Assembly: GCF_003026495.1 (NCBI RefSeq)
Contig: NZ_PYMA01000003.1
Location: 310,001 to 374,000 of the forward strand
DNA: 64,000 nt
From: Photobacterium sanctipauli
GTDB taxonomy: Bacteria > Pseudomonadota > Gammaproteobacteria > Enterobacterales > Vibrionaceae
Reading direction: 5' to 3'
The translations under genes were made by a program, and so were the position numbers. A model generated the notes under the pieces. The model had not been told where the DNA came from and did no database searches. It worked only from the letters and a program-made list of their open reading frames with translations. Shown here one piece after another: positions 8,152-16,848 of the stretch (position 1 is its first letter; every line of letters begins with the position of its first letter).

Positions 8152-9375
8152 TTACATCGACCACACATAGTAAATCTGAGACTTCATTCGGATGATAATG
8201 CCGCGGATCACATCCAAGAACTGCAAGAAGCTGATTGGCTTTTCAGCGCTGATCCACGCTAACCCAACCGAGCCAACAGGGATGTCGTAGTCACCATTAT
8301 CTTCCAGCTTCAAGCGCACAAAGTGGTGCTTGTTCATCACATTCTGACCCGTTGTCTGGCGAATGCTTTCATCTCGACCTAATAAATTACCCTGTGCCTC
8401 ACCGGTTGCCTCGATAATGCCTTCGACTTCGGCATTGAAAATCTTGCCCGGGTAAACAGCCGAAGTGAACTCAGCCCGTTGACCGACTTTGACATTTCGA
8501 ATCGCCTGATGGTTAACCCGCATCAACACATACTTTTCGTCGGTATACATCTGGATTCGCGGCATTACCCCGACATACTGGCCTTCACGCATAATGAAGT
8601 TGGTTAGGTAGCCATCAGCTGGCGCATGTACCTTGGTGTTATCCAAGTTCCATTGTGCTTGTGCGACATTCTCTTGCTCGCTGATCACATCCACGCGGCG
8701 GCTCTCAACCGTTAATTGCGCTTTCTCAAGTGCTAGCTTGGCCTTGTTCGCCGACAACGATGATTTCTCAAGCTGTGACTTCAGTGTTACCTGCTTTGCC
8801 TTGGCGACTTCCACCGCAGTACGCTGTTCATCCATTTGCGTTTCCGTAATGGTGTGCTTCACCACCCGGTTTTGCTCTTGGTAGCGCTTTAGCGTGGTCG
8901 CTTTCCATTTCAAATCTTCATCTGCCGCCGCCAGCTCGTTGGTCGATATTTCAATATCTTTGAGCGATGATTGGTGACTTTCCTTAGAAATACGCACATC
9001 TTCTTGTGCAATCGACAGCGACACTCGTGCCGCATCCAAGGCCGCTTGCGCCTTGTTCAACGCAATTTGGTATTGGTCATCATCAATGGTGTAAACCAGT
9101 TGCCCCTTGCTGACTTTCTCGTTAGGGCGTACATAGATTTCATCAACATGGCCTTTAATCTTGGTCGACGCCGGACGCAGCTGGACATGCGGGGATTGCA
9201 CTACCGAGCCACCGGATAAATCCATTGGCGCGAACGTGATTAAGCCAACCCATACAAACAGCAACCAACCGCCACCACCTAAATATGCAAAGCTTTGGGT
9301 GTATTTATTCCACGGCATCCCGACTAAGCGGAGCAAGTAGATAAACAGTGCCCATACCGCTAAACCCTCAAGCAT
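8152..9375 (-). CDS. yibH: HlyD/EmrA-type membrane fusion protein, YibH-like
   Basis: 407 residues. Two hydrophobic segments near the N-terminus (AVWALFIYLLRLVGM and YLGGGGWLLFVWVGLITF) anchor it in the inner membrane. The biotin/lipoyl-like half motif IKGHVDEIYVRPNEKVSKGQLVYTID follows, then a long coiled coil (residues ~105-245, rich in Ala/Lys/Glu/Gln). The second lipoyl half is NTKVHAPADGYLTNFIMREGQYVG, and a beta-barrel domain ends it. It lacks a dedicated pump gene next to it, as in the E. coli yibIH pair. Its start overlaps the stop of the upstream YibI-like gene by 8 bp (ATGCTTGA), so the two are translationally coupled. The likely role is as the periplasmic adaptor of an export system with an unlinked inner-membrane partner and a TolC channel. 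Confidence 0.83.
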   Translation of the reverse strand: MLEGLAVWALFIYLLRLVGMPWNKYTQSFAYLGGGGWLLFVWVGLITFAPMDLSGGSVVQSPHVQLRPASTKIKGHVDEIYVRPNEKVSKGQLVYTIDDDQYQIALNKAQAALDAARVSLSIAQEDVRISKESHQSSLKDIEISTNELAAADEDLKWKATTLKRYQEQNRVVKHTITETQMDEQRTAVEVAKAKQVTLKSQLEKSSLSANKAKLALEKAQLTVESRRVDVISEQENVAQAQWNLDNTKVHAPADGYLTNFIMREGQYVGVMPRIQMYTDEKYVLMRVNHQAIRNVKVGQRAEFTSAVYPGKIFNAEVEGIIEATGEAQGNLLGRDESIRQTTGQNVMNKHHFVRLKLEDNGDYDIPVGSVGLAWISAEKPISFLQFLDVIRGIIIRMKSQIYYVWSM

Positions 9376-9763
9376 TTTCTACCTCCGATTCACGCTGAGA
9401 CACCACAGGCTGCTTGTCAGCAACTACCGCTTCCGCAGTGCTGATAGATGAGCGATCTTGCTCCTTGTGATCGTTGGCTTTCCAAATATCCCGAATACGG
9501 CATAGGGCTTTTTCACCATCGACAAAGGCGATAATAACGGCAACAACCCATACCCAATGCCAAATAAAACCAATCCAGGTGAGCGCGGTGATCAGTCCTA
9601 TTTGGTGATGTTCTTTGGTGTGCGCTTTTTGTATTGGCAATTCATGGATGCGCCAAAATCCGTACACGACCGCGGCAATCGAGCCGACTAACACGACAGC
9701 TGCGACGATATGCAAAGCAGTATCTACGCCACTATCAACAAAAGGCATGCTGACGAGACTCAT
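9368..9763 (-). CDS. yibI: DUF3302-type inner membrane protein, YibI-like
   Basis: 131 residues with two membrane helices (residues ~17-37 and ~58-80). Between them is GFWRIHELPIQKAHTKEHHQIG, which resembles the HDIPYLIAKKRNHPH segment of E. coli YibI (DUF3302). A polar cytoplasmic tail of ~45 residues follows. It is the first gene of a two-gene operon with the HlyD-like gene and overlaps it by 8 bp. GGAGA lies just upstream of the ATG. Function is unknown; the fixed pairing with a membrane fusion protein suggests it is a small partner of that exporter. Confidence 0.75.
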   Translation of the reverse strand: MSLVSMPFVDSGVDTALHIVAAVVLVGSIAAVVYGFWRIHELPIQKAHTKEHHQIGLITALTWIGFIWHWVWVVAVIIAFVDGEKALCRIRDIWKANDHKEQDRSSISTAEAVVADKQPVVSQRESEVENA

Positions 9764-9962
9764 ATCATTCTCCGATAAATCCGAAGGCTAAATGCCTTCC
9801 TTTTCTTAGCTGATTTAATTTAACTGGCTGTCACTTTGTATTTTTAGTCACTAGCCCGTTATCACTTTTTGTATTGCTTGTTTTTATGGGATTAAGCTTG
9901 AAGAAATTTGCGATCTGAGTCTTACATGTGGATACATTGAGTCACATCTAGCAACAACCTGA

Positions 9963-9968
9963 TATAAT
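9963..9968 (+). promoter_or_regulatory. Putative -10 box of the AraC-family gene
   Basis: A perfect TATAAT lies 40 bp upstream of the AraC-family start codon. A good -35 is not seen at 17 bp (AGTCAC), so the promoter may be activator-dependent. Confidence 0.3.
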
Positions 9969-10007
9969 CAAACCACAGCCATCTATTAAACGACTGAATA
10001 CTTTGCC

Positions 10008-11039
10008 ATGCCGTCACCATCACCTTTGTTCGATGTTTCCTTTATCCGCACGGTTTTCATGCAGCCGGTCGCGCGTGCCTTAGAAAAGCATTACGGCATT
10101 ACAACGCAAGATCTCAAGATCCCGAGCCAACTCACTAGACAGCCTATGGCCCTGATCCCCTTTGTCGATGTCAACAAGTGGCTAGAAGAGACGGAAAGCA
10201 TGATTGGCGATGCGGCTTATATGGCAACACTGGCCCCGGATATTTCCTTTTCGAACATGGCGAAGTTGGGTGATTGGTTTCTTGCTACACCGGAATTAAC
10301 CCTGTCATTCCGACGCATCAACTACGGCACCTCGTGCCTGCAATCTGGGGCGACATTTCATGGCGAATTATCCGGCAAGATAATTAAATGGAGCTACGAC
10401 AACCACTTTTCAAAAGGCAAAGGCCGTTTTCATGACAGTTTGAGAATGGCAATCATGTTTACTAATACCCTTCGCCATTTCATGGGGCAAGGCTATGCGC
10501 CAAAACATGTTGAAATCAGCGGGCCGCAGTGTGGCAATGGCCAGTTCGAAGCCTTCTTTGGCAGTGAGATCCAATGGAATGCCCCACGAACCAAAGTCTG
10601 GTTGGATATCTCTATCCTTGAGCATGGTAATAGCGAGCCCTTTCTCGACCACCGGCCAATGATGTTATCAAACCTTGAGTTGGATGAGTTTTTGAATATG
10701 CCCCAGCCCCACGACACGGCCAAGGTAGTGTACGAATTGATTAACTATTCGAGGTATTACGGCTACCCGACCATTGATTTTATTGCCGAGCGCTTGAGTC
10801 TATCCCGACAGCAGTTACAGCGCCGCCTGCACGACTATGGCTGGAGCTTCAGCTCCATAACCGGCTATGTGCTATTCAACCAGGCGATAAAGTTCATGCA
10901 GGCCGATATGCCAATCAAAACCATTGCCGCAGAGCTTGGCTACACCAATGTGCAAAGCTTCAGCAAGGCTTTTCAGCGGCAACGAGGCCAAACGCCAACA
11001 CAATACAAGGAAAGGCTCTTGGAACGCAGCCGCTTCTAG
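10008..11039 (+). CDS. AraC-family regulator with an arabinose-binding-like N-terminal domain
   Basis: 343 residues. The N-terminal ~200 residues match the PF12625-type domain of the OruR/ArgR-like AraC subgroup. The C-terminal ~100 residues carry two helix-turn-helix motifs: FIAERLSLSRQQLQRRLHDYGWSF and IKTIAAELGYTNVQSFSKAFQRQRGQTPTQY. It is divergent from the yibIH-like export pair with a 244-bp shared intergenic region, so it is the natural candidate regulator of that pair. The inducer is unknown. Confidence 0.85.
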   Translation: MPSPSPLFDVSFIRTVFMQPVARALEKHYGITTQDLKIPSQLTRQPMALIPFVDVNKWLEETESMIGDAAYMATLAPDISFSNMAKLGDWFLATPELTLSFRRINYGTSCLQSGATFHGELSGKIIKWSYDNHFSKGKGRFHDSLRMAIMFTNTLRHFMGQGYAPKHVEISGPQCGNGQFEAFFGSEIQWNAPRTKVWLDISILEHGNSEPFLDHRPMMLSNLELDEFLNMPQPHDTAKVVYELINYSRYYGYPTIDFIAERLSLSRQQLQRRLHDYGWSFSSITGYVLFNQAIKFMQADMPIKTIAAELGYTNVQSFSKAFQRQRGQTPTQYKERLLERSRF

Positions 11040-11078
11040 GCCATTAGCGACGCCTTAACGCCGCCCAAATAAATAAGA

Positions 11079-11549
11079 TTAGGCTTGACGCTGACAGCTT
11101 AAAGTAAAGGGATGTTCGGGCGTAATATGGTGACGCATTTCAAATTGCGCCCGGTTATCGTTTTCGAACTGGGGTTGGAAGAAAATACGATAGCCGAGTA
11201 GGTCACGGCGGGTATCATAATTAAACGGATCAACATTAAATTGGTCAACGCTAATATCACGGGTCAGTTTAGTGGGTTTTAAAACTAACTCTTCACCGTT
11301 ATCAAAATAGCTGTAATCCACCGATAAAGTGAACTCTAATACTACTTTGCTATTTTCTTTATTCTGCATCCATTCTTGCGATGCAATAGTGCCGTTACCG
11401 TTGAACTGGTAGCGCGTCCATTCATCGACACCTTCCGGGGTATCGGCTCGCTTACAAAGCCACGATCCCCCTTCAAGATTTGGAGCCGCTTGAGCACTGC
11501 TAGCCACCATGCTCATCAATACCATTCCCATGGCTACTTTTAATTTCAT
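11079..11549 (-). CDS. Small hypothetical periplasmic protein
   Basis: 156 residues, not recognised. It begins MKLKVAMGMVLMSMVASSAQA, a clear signal peptide cleaved near residue 21. The mature protein has two Cys residues (SWLCKRAD near its start and TLSCQRQA at its end) that may form a disulfide joining both ends, and a mainly beta composition. The ATG ending at 11549 is chosen because GGAG lies 6 bp upstream; an in-frame ATG five codons earlier has none. No terminator of its own is obvious, and the AraC gene ends 39 bp away on the opposite strand. Confidence 0.65.
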   Translation of the reverse strand: MKLKVAMGMVLMSMVASSAQAAPNLEGGSWLCKRADTPEGVDEWTRYQFNGNGTIASQEWMQNKENSKVVLEFTLSVDYSYFDNGEELVLKPTKLTRDISVDQFNVDPFNYDTRRDLLGYRIFFQPQFENDNRAQFEMRHHITPEHPFTLSCQRQA

Positions 11550-11648
11550 CCCTGACTCCAACATTCTTTTATTATTTATTGGTTATACAATAAGTTATAG
11601 CAGCAAATACAACGCTTTCATATTGTTGCCCTCCATTCAAACGCAAAA

Positions 11649-11669
11649 AAGGAAGGCCAAGCCTTCCTT
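11649..11669 (-). terminator. Intrinsic terminator of the outer-membrane beta-barrel gene
   Basis: AAGGAAGGC-caa-GCCTTCCTT is a 9-bp stem with a tight loop, followed on the minus strand by six T. Confidence 0.8.
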
Positions 11670-11699
11670 CTTCAACAACACTAACGGTATACCGATTAT

Positions 11700-12209
11700 T
11701 TAGAATCGGTAATCAACAGACCATACAACCTGTTGAGAATAATCGATTTTAGCTTGGTTCTCGCTGTAATCTTGATCTAGGTAGCGGTAAGTCAGATCCG
11801 TCGACCAGTTATCATTAATTTCATACATTGCACCTACCTGGCCACCCCACACAAAGTCAGTCGAGCTGTTGCTGTTTAGCTTGCTATCTGCCACACCCGC
11901 TGACACACCAGCAAATAAGTTAATGTTCTGGTGTACTGGCATTAGGTAATCGTACGACGCTAAGAACATGTTTTGTGAAGACTTATCCATGTAGCTGTAG
12001 GTACCCATAACACGGTGGTGATCATTCATGATCGCACCACCACGGATTTGGTAAGTGGCGTCTTCACCATTTTGGGCATTGTTACCTTTGATGCTGTCTT
12101 CTTGGTAACCAACACCGCCACCGACGAACCATTCAGTGTCAGCAGCAAATGCAGGCGATGCAGCGAAAACGGTTAGCGCAAGAGTTGAAAGTGCAGCAAT
12201 CTTTTTCAT
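11700..12209 (-). CDS. Outer membrane beta-barrel protein (porin-like, OmpA/OmpX barrel size)
   Basis: 169 residues. The signal peptide MKKIAALSTLALTVFAASPAFA is followed by ~147 residues of alternating hydrophobic strands (for example IMNDHHRVMGTYSYMD and QVGAMYEINDNWSTDLTYRYLD). It ends with WSVDYRF; the terminal aromatic residue is the recognition signal for the BAM outer-membrane insertion machine. The size fits an 8-stranded barrel. The ligand or role is unknown. A good ribosome site (AAGGAG) lies 7 bp upstream of the ATG. The leader holds a hairpin (12225-12265). Confidence 0.8.
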   Translation of the reverse strand: MKKIAALSTLALTVFAASPAFAADTEWFVGGGVGYQEDSIKGNNAQNGEDATYQIRGGAIMNDHHRVMGTYSYMDKSSQNMFLASYDYLMPVHQNINLFAGVSAGVADSKLNSNSSTDFVWGGQVGAMYEINDNWSTDLTYRYLDQDYSENQAKIDYSQQVVWSVDYRF

Positions 12210-12224
12210 GTATAGCTCCTTAAG

Positions 12225-12265
12225 CTTTCGCCTCAGTGTTAATGTGAGTCACTATTTGGCGAAAG
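12225..12265 (-). other. Inverted repeat in the leader of the outer-membrane protein gene
   Basis: CTTTCGCC and GGCGAAAG face each other across 25 bp, just upstream of the ribosome site of the beta-barrel gene. A leader stem-loop of this kind is common in regulated outer-membrane protein mRNAs. The rest of the 373-bp gap 12210-12582 is AT-rich and shows no gene; it also holds the terminator at 12507-12532. Confidence 0.4.
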
Positions 12266-12506
12266 AAATAATTATTTGTTTTGCTTGTTCGCTATTTAAC
12301 TTACACCCGTTTCCTGAACCGAAACTTAAAATAAAAAACATTGTTTTCTATTCTTAATGATAGCTGAATGCAATATGTAAAGATCTATCATAAGCCCTGC
12401 TTATTCATTATTGGTTAAGCAAAATAATTCATCTTTTCTGCCTTTTTGATTAAATTATCCCACACATAATCAAGGGTCTAATAACCGACGCTAAGCTCAA
12501 AAACAA

Positions 12507-12532
12507 AAAGAGAGCATATTTCAGCTCTCTTT
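12507..12532 (-). terminator. Intrinsic terminator of the yqhC-like gene
   Basis: AAAGAGAGC-atatttca-GCTCTCTTT is a 9-bp stem, followed on the minus strand by T-rich sequence. Confidence 0.8.
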
Positions 12533-12582
12533 TCATTGGTTCTTTGGTTCATTGGCAATGGACGCCCAATCTATTTATATAA

Positions 12583-13488
12583 TCAGACAATGCCTATCTG
12601 GGTAGCTTTACTGGGTGGTAATCCAAAATATCGCTTAAATTCACGGCTAAACTGGGCAGGACTTTCATAACCCACCTTTACCGCAGCCACGTTGGCTGGC
12701 ATCCCCTCTTGGGCAATCATGGTCTTCGCCCTATTGAGCCGGATCTTCTTGATATATTGCAACGGAGGATCGGTTACCGCCTGCTTGAACGCGCGATGGA
12801 AGGCAGAGACACTCATACCTGCCATCTCAGCCAGCTCGTTGATCGACAGCTTCTGTTCGTAGTTCACTTGCACATGGTTTATCACTTTTGACACCCTTGC
12901 CAACGAGCTATCGTGCTTGCTGTATTCTGCTAACAAGTAGCCCTGCTCGCCCTTCAGCAGTTGATAATAAAGCTCACGCAATAACTGCTTACCCAGCACC
13001 TTGGCGTCGAGTGGGTCGCCCAGGCAACTTAGCAAACGGCAAATACATTCTTGGATTGAAGGGGTGATTTTGGTGACCGCCACACCACGGCTATTATCGC
13101 TATAGTTCATCACGGCATCATGGCTGGTCTTATCGTGCTGCTCTACCATATCCACCAAGTCTTGGATAATGGTAAGGTCGAAATCAATGTCCAAGCCAAT
13201 CAATGGCGCCTGCTCGGAAGCAAAAGTCTCACAAGCAATGGGGTATGGGGTCGCCACAATCAGGCAATGCTCGGTATCATACTCAAAACGGTACTCATTT
13301 AAGTGACCAACCTTATTCCCTTGCAAAATCACCACAACGCCCTGTTGGTACATTTGTGGTGTCATCTTGTGGTATTTATTGATTTTAAAGAGCCTTACTG
13401 CATCTAAATGGGTATCTTTCAGACCAGAACCCTCACCAATACCGTAGTACTGGCAAAGTGACTCACCTTTTTGGGCACAGATATTCAT
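12583..13488 (-). CDS. yqhC: AraC-family regulator, YqhC-like
   Basis: 301 residues. The N-terminal ~170 residues match the AraC_N domain (PF06719 type) of YqhC-like regulators (for example QMYQQGVVVILQGNKVGHLN). The C-terminus has the two AraC helix-turn-helices: LSINELAEMAGMSVSAFHRAF and MPANVAAVKVGYESPAQFSREFKRYFG. In E. coli, YqhC activates the adjacent yqhD in response to aldehydes. Here too the YqhD homologue is divergent, 202 bp away, so the same control is inferred. The ATG ending at 13488 is preferred over a GTG three codons upstream because AGAGGTG lies 7 bp before it. Confidence 0.82.
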   Translation of the reverse strand: MNICAQKGESLCQYYGIGEGSGLKDTHLDAVRLFKINKYHKMTPQMYQQGVVVILQGNKVGHLNEYRFEYDTEHCLIVATPYPIACETFASEQAPLIGLDIDFDLTIIQDLVDMVEQHDKTSHDAVMNYSDNSRGVAVTKITPSIQECICRLLSCLGDPLDAKVLGKQLLRELYYQLLKGEQGYLLAEYSKHDSSLARVSKVINHVQVNYEQKLSINELAEMAGMSVSAFHRAFKQAVTDPPLQYIKKIRLNRAKTMIAQEGMPANVAAVKVGYESPAQFSREFKRYFGLPPSKATQIGIV

Positions 13489-13690
13489 CGCTTTCACCTC
13501 TTAATCCATCATCGACACCCGTGCTTATAAAGCAAGCTTTTTTACAATTTGAGTAGGATCAAGCAAGCATTAAACAGAATCGTGCATTACATAAATCTAA
13601 TGGCTGGCTTAGACTAAACCCATCAAAACAATCTATACCAACACTTGTTAGGTATAAGAGTAACGATACATAAACCACTGGAGCGGATTC

Positions 13691-14842
13691 ATGAACAAGT
13701 TTACCTACCAGAACCCTACTCGCATTCATTTTGGTGAAGGTCAAATTGCGGCCATTGCTGCTGACATTCCTAAGGACAAGAAAATCTTGGTTACCTATGG
13801 TGGCGGTTCTATCAAATCTAATGGTGTTTATGAGCAAGTGACCCAAGCACTGGAAGATCACAACTGGGGCGAGTTTGCTGGTATCGAGCCTAACCCTCAA
13901 TACGACACCTTGATGAAGGCTGTCGAGAAAATCAAAGCAGAGGGCTTTGACTACCTACTTGCTGTCGGTGGCGGCTCTGTTGTCGATGGTACTAAATTCA
14001 TTGCAGCCGCTGCAGCATACCAAGGTGAAGATCCTTGGAATATCCTTGCTCAGCAACACCCTGTTGAGTCAGCATTGCCACTAGGCTGTATTCTAACGCT
14101 ACCGGCAACAGGTTCAGAAAGTAACTCAGGTGCGGTTGTTTCTCGCGGCAAAGACAAACTGGCTTTCCTATCACCGAAAGTGCAGCCGCTATTTGCGGTA
14201 CTTGACCCAACCACCACCCTAAGCTTGTCACCACGCCAAGTGGCAAACGGTGTTGTTGATGCCTTCGTTCACGTGATGGAGCAGTACCTCACCTTCCCTG
14301 CCAACGCGAAAGTACAGGATCGCTTTGCAGAAGGCCTATTGCTAAACCTCATTGAAGAAGGCCCGAAAGCGCTGGCAACCCCAGATGATTTGGATGTGCG
14401 CGCCAATATTATGTGGACAGCGACCCAAGCACTGAATGGCTTAATTGGTGTCGGTGTGCCGCAAGACTGGACAACCCACATGATCGGTCACGAGCTAACC
14501 GGTAACTACGGTATCGACCATGCTCGTACCCTGAGTATTGTGCTACCTGCGGTAATGAAAGAGCGCCGCGAAGACAAAGAAGGCAAGCTGCTTCAATACG
14601 CTGAACGTATCTTTGGCATCACCGAAGGGACAGCCGATGAACGTATCGACGCTGCGATTGAGCAAACCATTCACTTCTTCAAGCAAATGGAAGTCCCTAC
14701 CAGCCTAACGGATGTGGATCTTGGCACCAGCGATATCGATACACTGGTATCAAGCCTTGAGAAACACGGCATGCTAGCCCTAGGCGAGCATGGCAACATC
14801 ACTATTGATGACAGCCGCGCCATCTTGCAAGCTGCGTTGTAA
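13691..14842 (+). CDS. yqhD: NADPH-dependent aldehyde reductase / iron-containing alcohol dehydrogenase, YqhD-like
   Basis: 383 residues, colinear with E. coli YqhD (387). The cofactor motifs YGGGSIK (36-42) and LAVGGGSVVDGTKF (90-103) are present. The metal ligands fall where expected: D190 and H194 in NGVVDAFVH, H263 in THMIGHE, and H277 in GIDHART. YqhD reduces short-chain aldehydes, including lipid-peroxidation products, to alcohols with NADPH in the cytoplasm. The start has GGAGCGG 7 bp upstream. The gene is divergent from its probable activator yqhC and ends in a strong terminator. Confidence 0.92.
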   Translation: MNKFTYQNPTRIHFGEGQIAAIAADIPKDKKILVTYGGGSIKSNGVYEQVTQALEDHNWGEFAGIEPNPQYDTLMKAVEKIKAEGFDYLLAVGGGSVVDGTKFIAAAAAYQGEDPWNILAQQHPVESALPLGCILTLPATGSESNSGAVVSRGKDKLAFLSPKVQPLFAVLDPTTTLSLSPRQVANGVVDAFVHVMEQYLTFPANAKVQDRFAEGLLLNLIEEGPKALATPDDLDVRANIMWTATQALNGLIGVGVPQDWTTHMIGHELTGNYGIDHARTLSIVLPAVMKERREDKEGKLLQYAERIFGITEGTADERIDAAIEQTIHFFKQMEVPTSLTDVDLGTSDIDTLVSSLEKHGMLALGEHGNITIDDSRAILQAAL

Positions 14843-14847
14843 TAGCA

Positions 14848-14877
14848 AAAAAGCCACTTCGAAAGAAGTGGCTTTTT
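14848..14877. terminator. Bidirectional intrinsic terminator between yqhD and the beta-helix gene
   Basis: AAAAAGCCACTTC-gaaa-GAAGTGGCTTTTT is a perfect 13-bp stem with T-runs in both directions. It serves two converging genes. Confidence 0.92.
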
Positions 14878-14900
14878 CATTATCAGTACCTCAGATGAAT

Positions 14901-16676
14901 CTATTGACCACTTTGACGTCGTAGCTCTCGTTGGGCGTGATATAAAGATAGCGGATATATATACTGCCCATTAGATTCTATGTGTGCCTGCGGGATAGGA
15001 GGCAATAGCGGGGAATAGTCAGCTCTCTGCTGCTCATTCATAGCTTGAGCATAAGTTCGCTGTGTCTCAAACTCGATTGGCTCACCGACCATACCGATAA
15101 TATAAGGCATGACAATTTTGCCGTATTCGCTAGTGCTTCGCATGAACTCAAAGGGGGCACTGGTTGGTGTTAAGTTTTCACTATTCCAAAAGATTAGCCC
15201 TTTTAAGTGATTGGGTTGATTAGCTATACTAGCCCCCCAGCGGCCGTAAACCCATCCACCAACCATCCTATCAAATAAGTTATACATCGATTGCTCACCA
15301 TGAAGATCAGGCGATGATGTTTGATCAAAAGATAAACCGCTGTGGACATTAGAAATAGAATACTTGGAAAAGCCAGGCGCATGCCAGGTGCTCGCCCCAT
15401 CGGAGACGTTAACCGTTAAGTTATTGTTGCTATGCATAATACTCAATGCCATGTGGCCTGGGTTCCCCGTTAGCAGCACATCTTCGGCGGTGACATTGAA
15501 ACTGTTCTTTAGGTTCAGGCCTTGGTTAAAGTCTTTGAATTCAACGTTGTAAACCCAAGAGTTATTTATATTGTTAAATTCAAGCAGGCTATAGCCACTG
15601 TCATGCAATGCATTCTTATGGTGTTCGAACACCTCGTCCCAGCTACCCGCGAACGTTAAATCTTTAAAACCGACATTTTGGGAAGAGTTAATGGACGTTA
15701 ACGTCCAAGAAAAACCATCCTCAATGGTATGGGCGACCGGGGTGTAAAATTCTAGTTCGTTACCAGATATAGATTTGATTTTGTGCTTTTCAATTTTATT
15801 AATACCGTCAACCAAGTTTTGCCACACATAGTTTCCGGGTTCACTTGGTTCATGCTCTAACAAGTAAGGTGATATTGTTTCTACCACTTTGCCTATATCG
15901 GTCGACAGGCCTTTAATTTCAACATTATCGCCGACACTAAACCCAGTGCTATCGCTCACGGTAATGGTGTAAGTCGTATTAGGACCACTTCTAGAGGTAA
16001 TAGTCGTCGATAGCTCATTCTCTTTTACCCGCTTACCAACCTGAAACAAGTATGGAGTTGTCCAATATTGATCTGGGTTGACTGGCAATAAGTGGTGAGT
16101 CATCAAAAGAATGGTTTCGCCAATACCATCACCTTTCACGACTAAATTGTCACTTTCAATAAAAATTGGCTGATCTTCAGTTAACGAAGCACTATCCGCA
16201 TCATGAAAATCGATAAGATCTGAAAGGGCATTGGTAATATAGGTGCCAGATGGGAAATACAAAATCGCCTTGTCAACGATCCCAGCATCTTGTTGATTTT
16301 TTATATGTTTGAGCAAGAGCTTTATCTTCGTCTTATCACTATGCTGGTCATCAGGTACGATACCGTAATCTAAGACGTTAAATACTGTCGCATTGGGATC
16401 ATCGCCAAGCTTATAGGTGTCTAACCCCCTTTTAAACCCACTAAAGGAAAAGTCGGGAAGAACCATCTCAATATCATAATCAGGGGATTCATTGTAGAGT
16501 CCGTCTTCCCCTCGAGTATTAATAAAGACTTGCCAATACTGGGAAATATTTTCTGACACTGGATTCTGAACTGTAATTTTTAGGTTTTGCTCTGCGTTTG
16601 ATTGATTAATAGTAAGAAAGCAAGAGATAATAACTGCTTTCGTAAATGTACTTATAAGCTTTATATCCTTCCTCAT
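14901..16676 (-). CDS. Secreted parallel beta-helix protein (pectate-lyase-superfamily fold)
   Basis: 591 residues. The N-terminal signal is LISTFTKAVIISCFLTINQSNA. Residues ~95-150 contain FNVLDYGIVPDDQHSDKTKIKLLLKHIKNQ and then KAILYFPSGTYITN. This is the hallmark start of PF12708 (pectate lyase superfamily) beta-helices: the pattern D-x-G-x-x-x-D, then a helix, then P-x-G-x-Y. Later segments (VGFKDLTFAGSWDEV, NSWVYNVEFKDFNQGLNLKNSFNVTAEDVLL) are typical helix turns. It likely binds or cleaves a polysaccharide outside the inner membrane, but no catalytic residues can be assigned. No other carbohydrate gene is adjacent, so the substrate is open. Confidence 0.7.
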   Translation of the reverse strand: MRKDIKLISTFTKAVIISCFLTINQSNAEQNLKITVQNPVSENISQYWQVFINTRGEDGLYNESPDYDIEMVLPDFSFSGFKRGLDTYKLGDDPNATVFNVLDYGIVPDDQHSDKTKIKLLLKHIKNQQDAGIVDKAILYFPSGTYITNALSDLIDFHDADSASLTEDQPIFIESDNLVVKGDGIGETILLMTHHLLPVNPDQYWTTPYLFQVGKRVKENELSTTITSRSGPNTTYTITVSDSTGFSVGDNVEIKGLSTDIGKVVETISPYLLEHEPSEPGNYVWQNLVDGINKIEKHKIKSISGNELEFYTPVAHTIEDGFSWTLTSINSSQNVGFKDLTFAGSWDEVFEHHKNALHDSGYSLLEFNNINNSWVYNVEFKDFNQGLNLKNSFNVTAEDVLLTGNPGHMALSIMHSNNNLTVNVSDGASTWHAPGFSKYSISNVHSGLSFDQTSSPDLHGEQSMYNLFDRMVGGWVYGRWGASIANQPNHLKGLIFWNSENLTPTSAPFEFMRSTSEYGKIVMPYIIGMVGEPIEFETQRTYAQAMNEQQRADYSPLLPPIPQAHIESNGQYIYPLSLYHAQRELRRQSGQ

Positions 16677-16800
16677 AAAGTGACATCCTTATCTGCATAC
16701 AAAAGTAATCTCGATACAATCAATCACCAAAGATTGACTCATCTAAAATGTCACAAAATGAATCAACAAATTATAAAAAACCTATTAAATAAATATAAAA

Positions 16801-16826
16801 CGCCCAGTGACCGAAGCCACTGGGCG
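16801..16826 (-). terminator. Intrinsic terminator of the PTS operon
   Basis: CGCCCAGTG-accgaagc-CACTGGGCG is a perfect 9-bp GC-rich stem, followed on the minus strand by TTTTATATTT. Confidence 0.88.
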
Positions 16827-16848
16827 CTTGCTTTAATTACTTTGCTGA

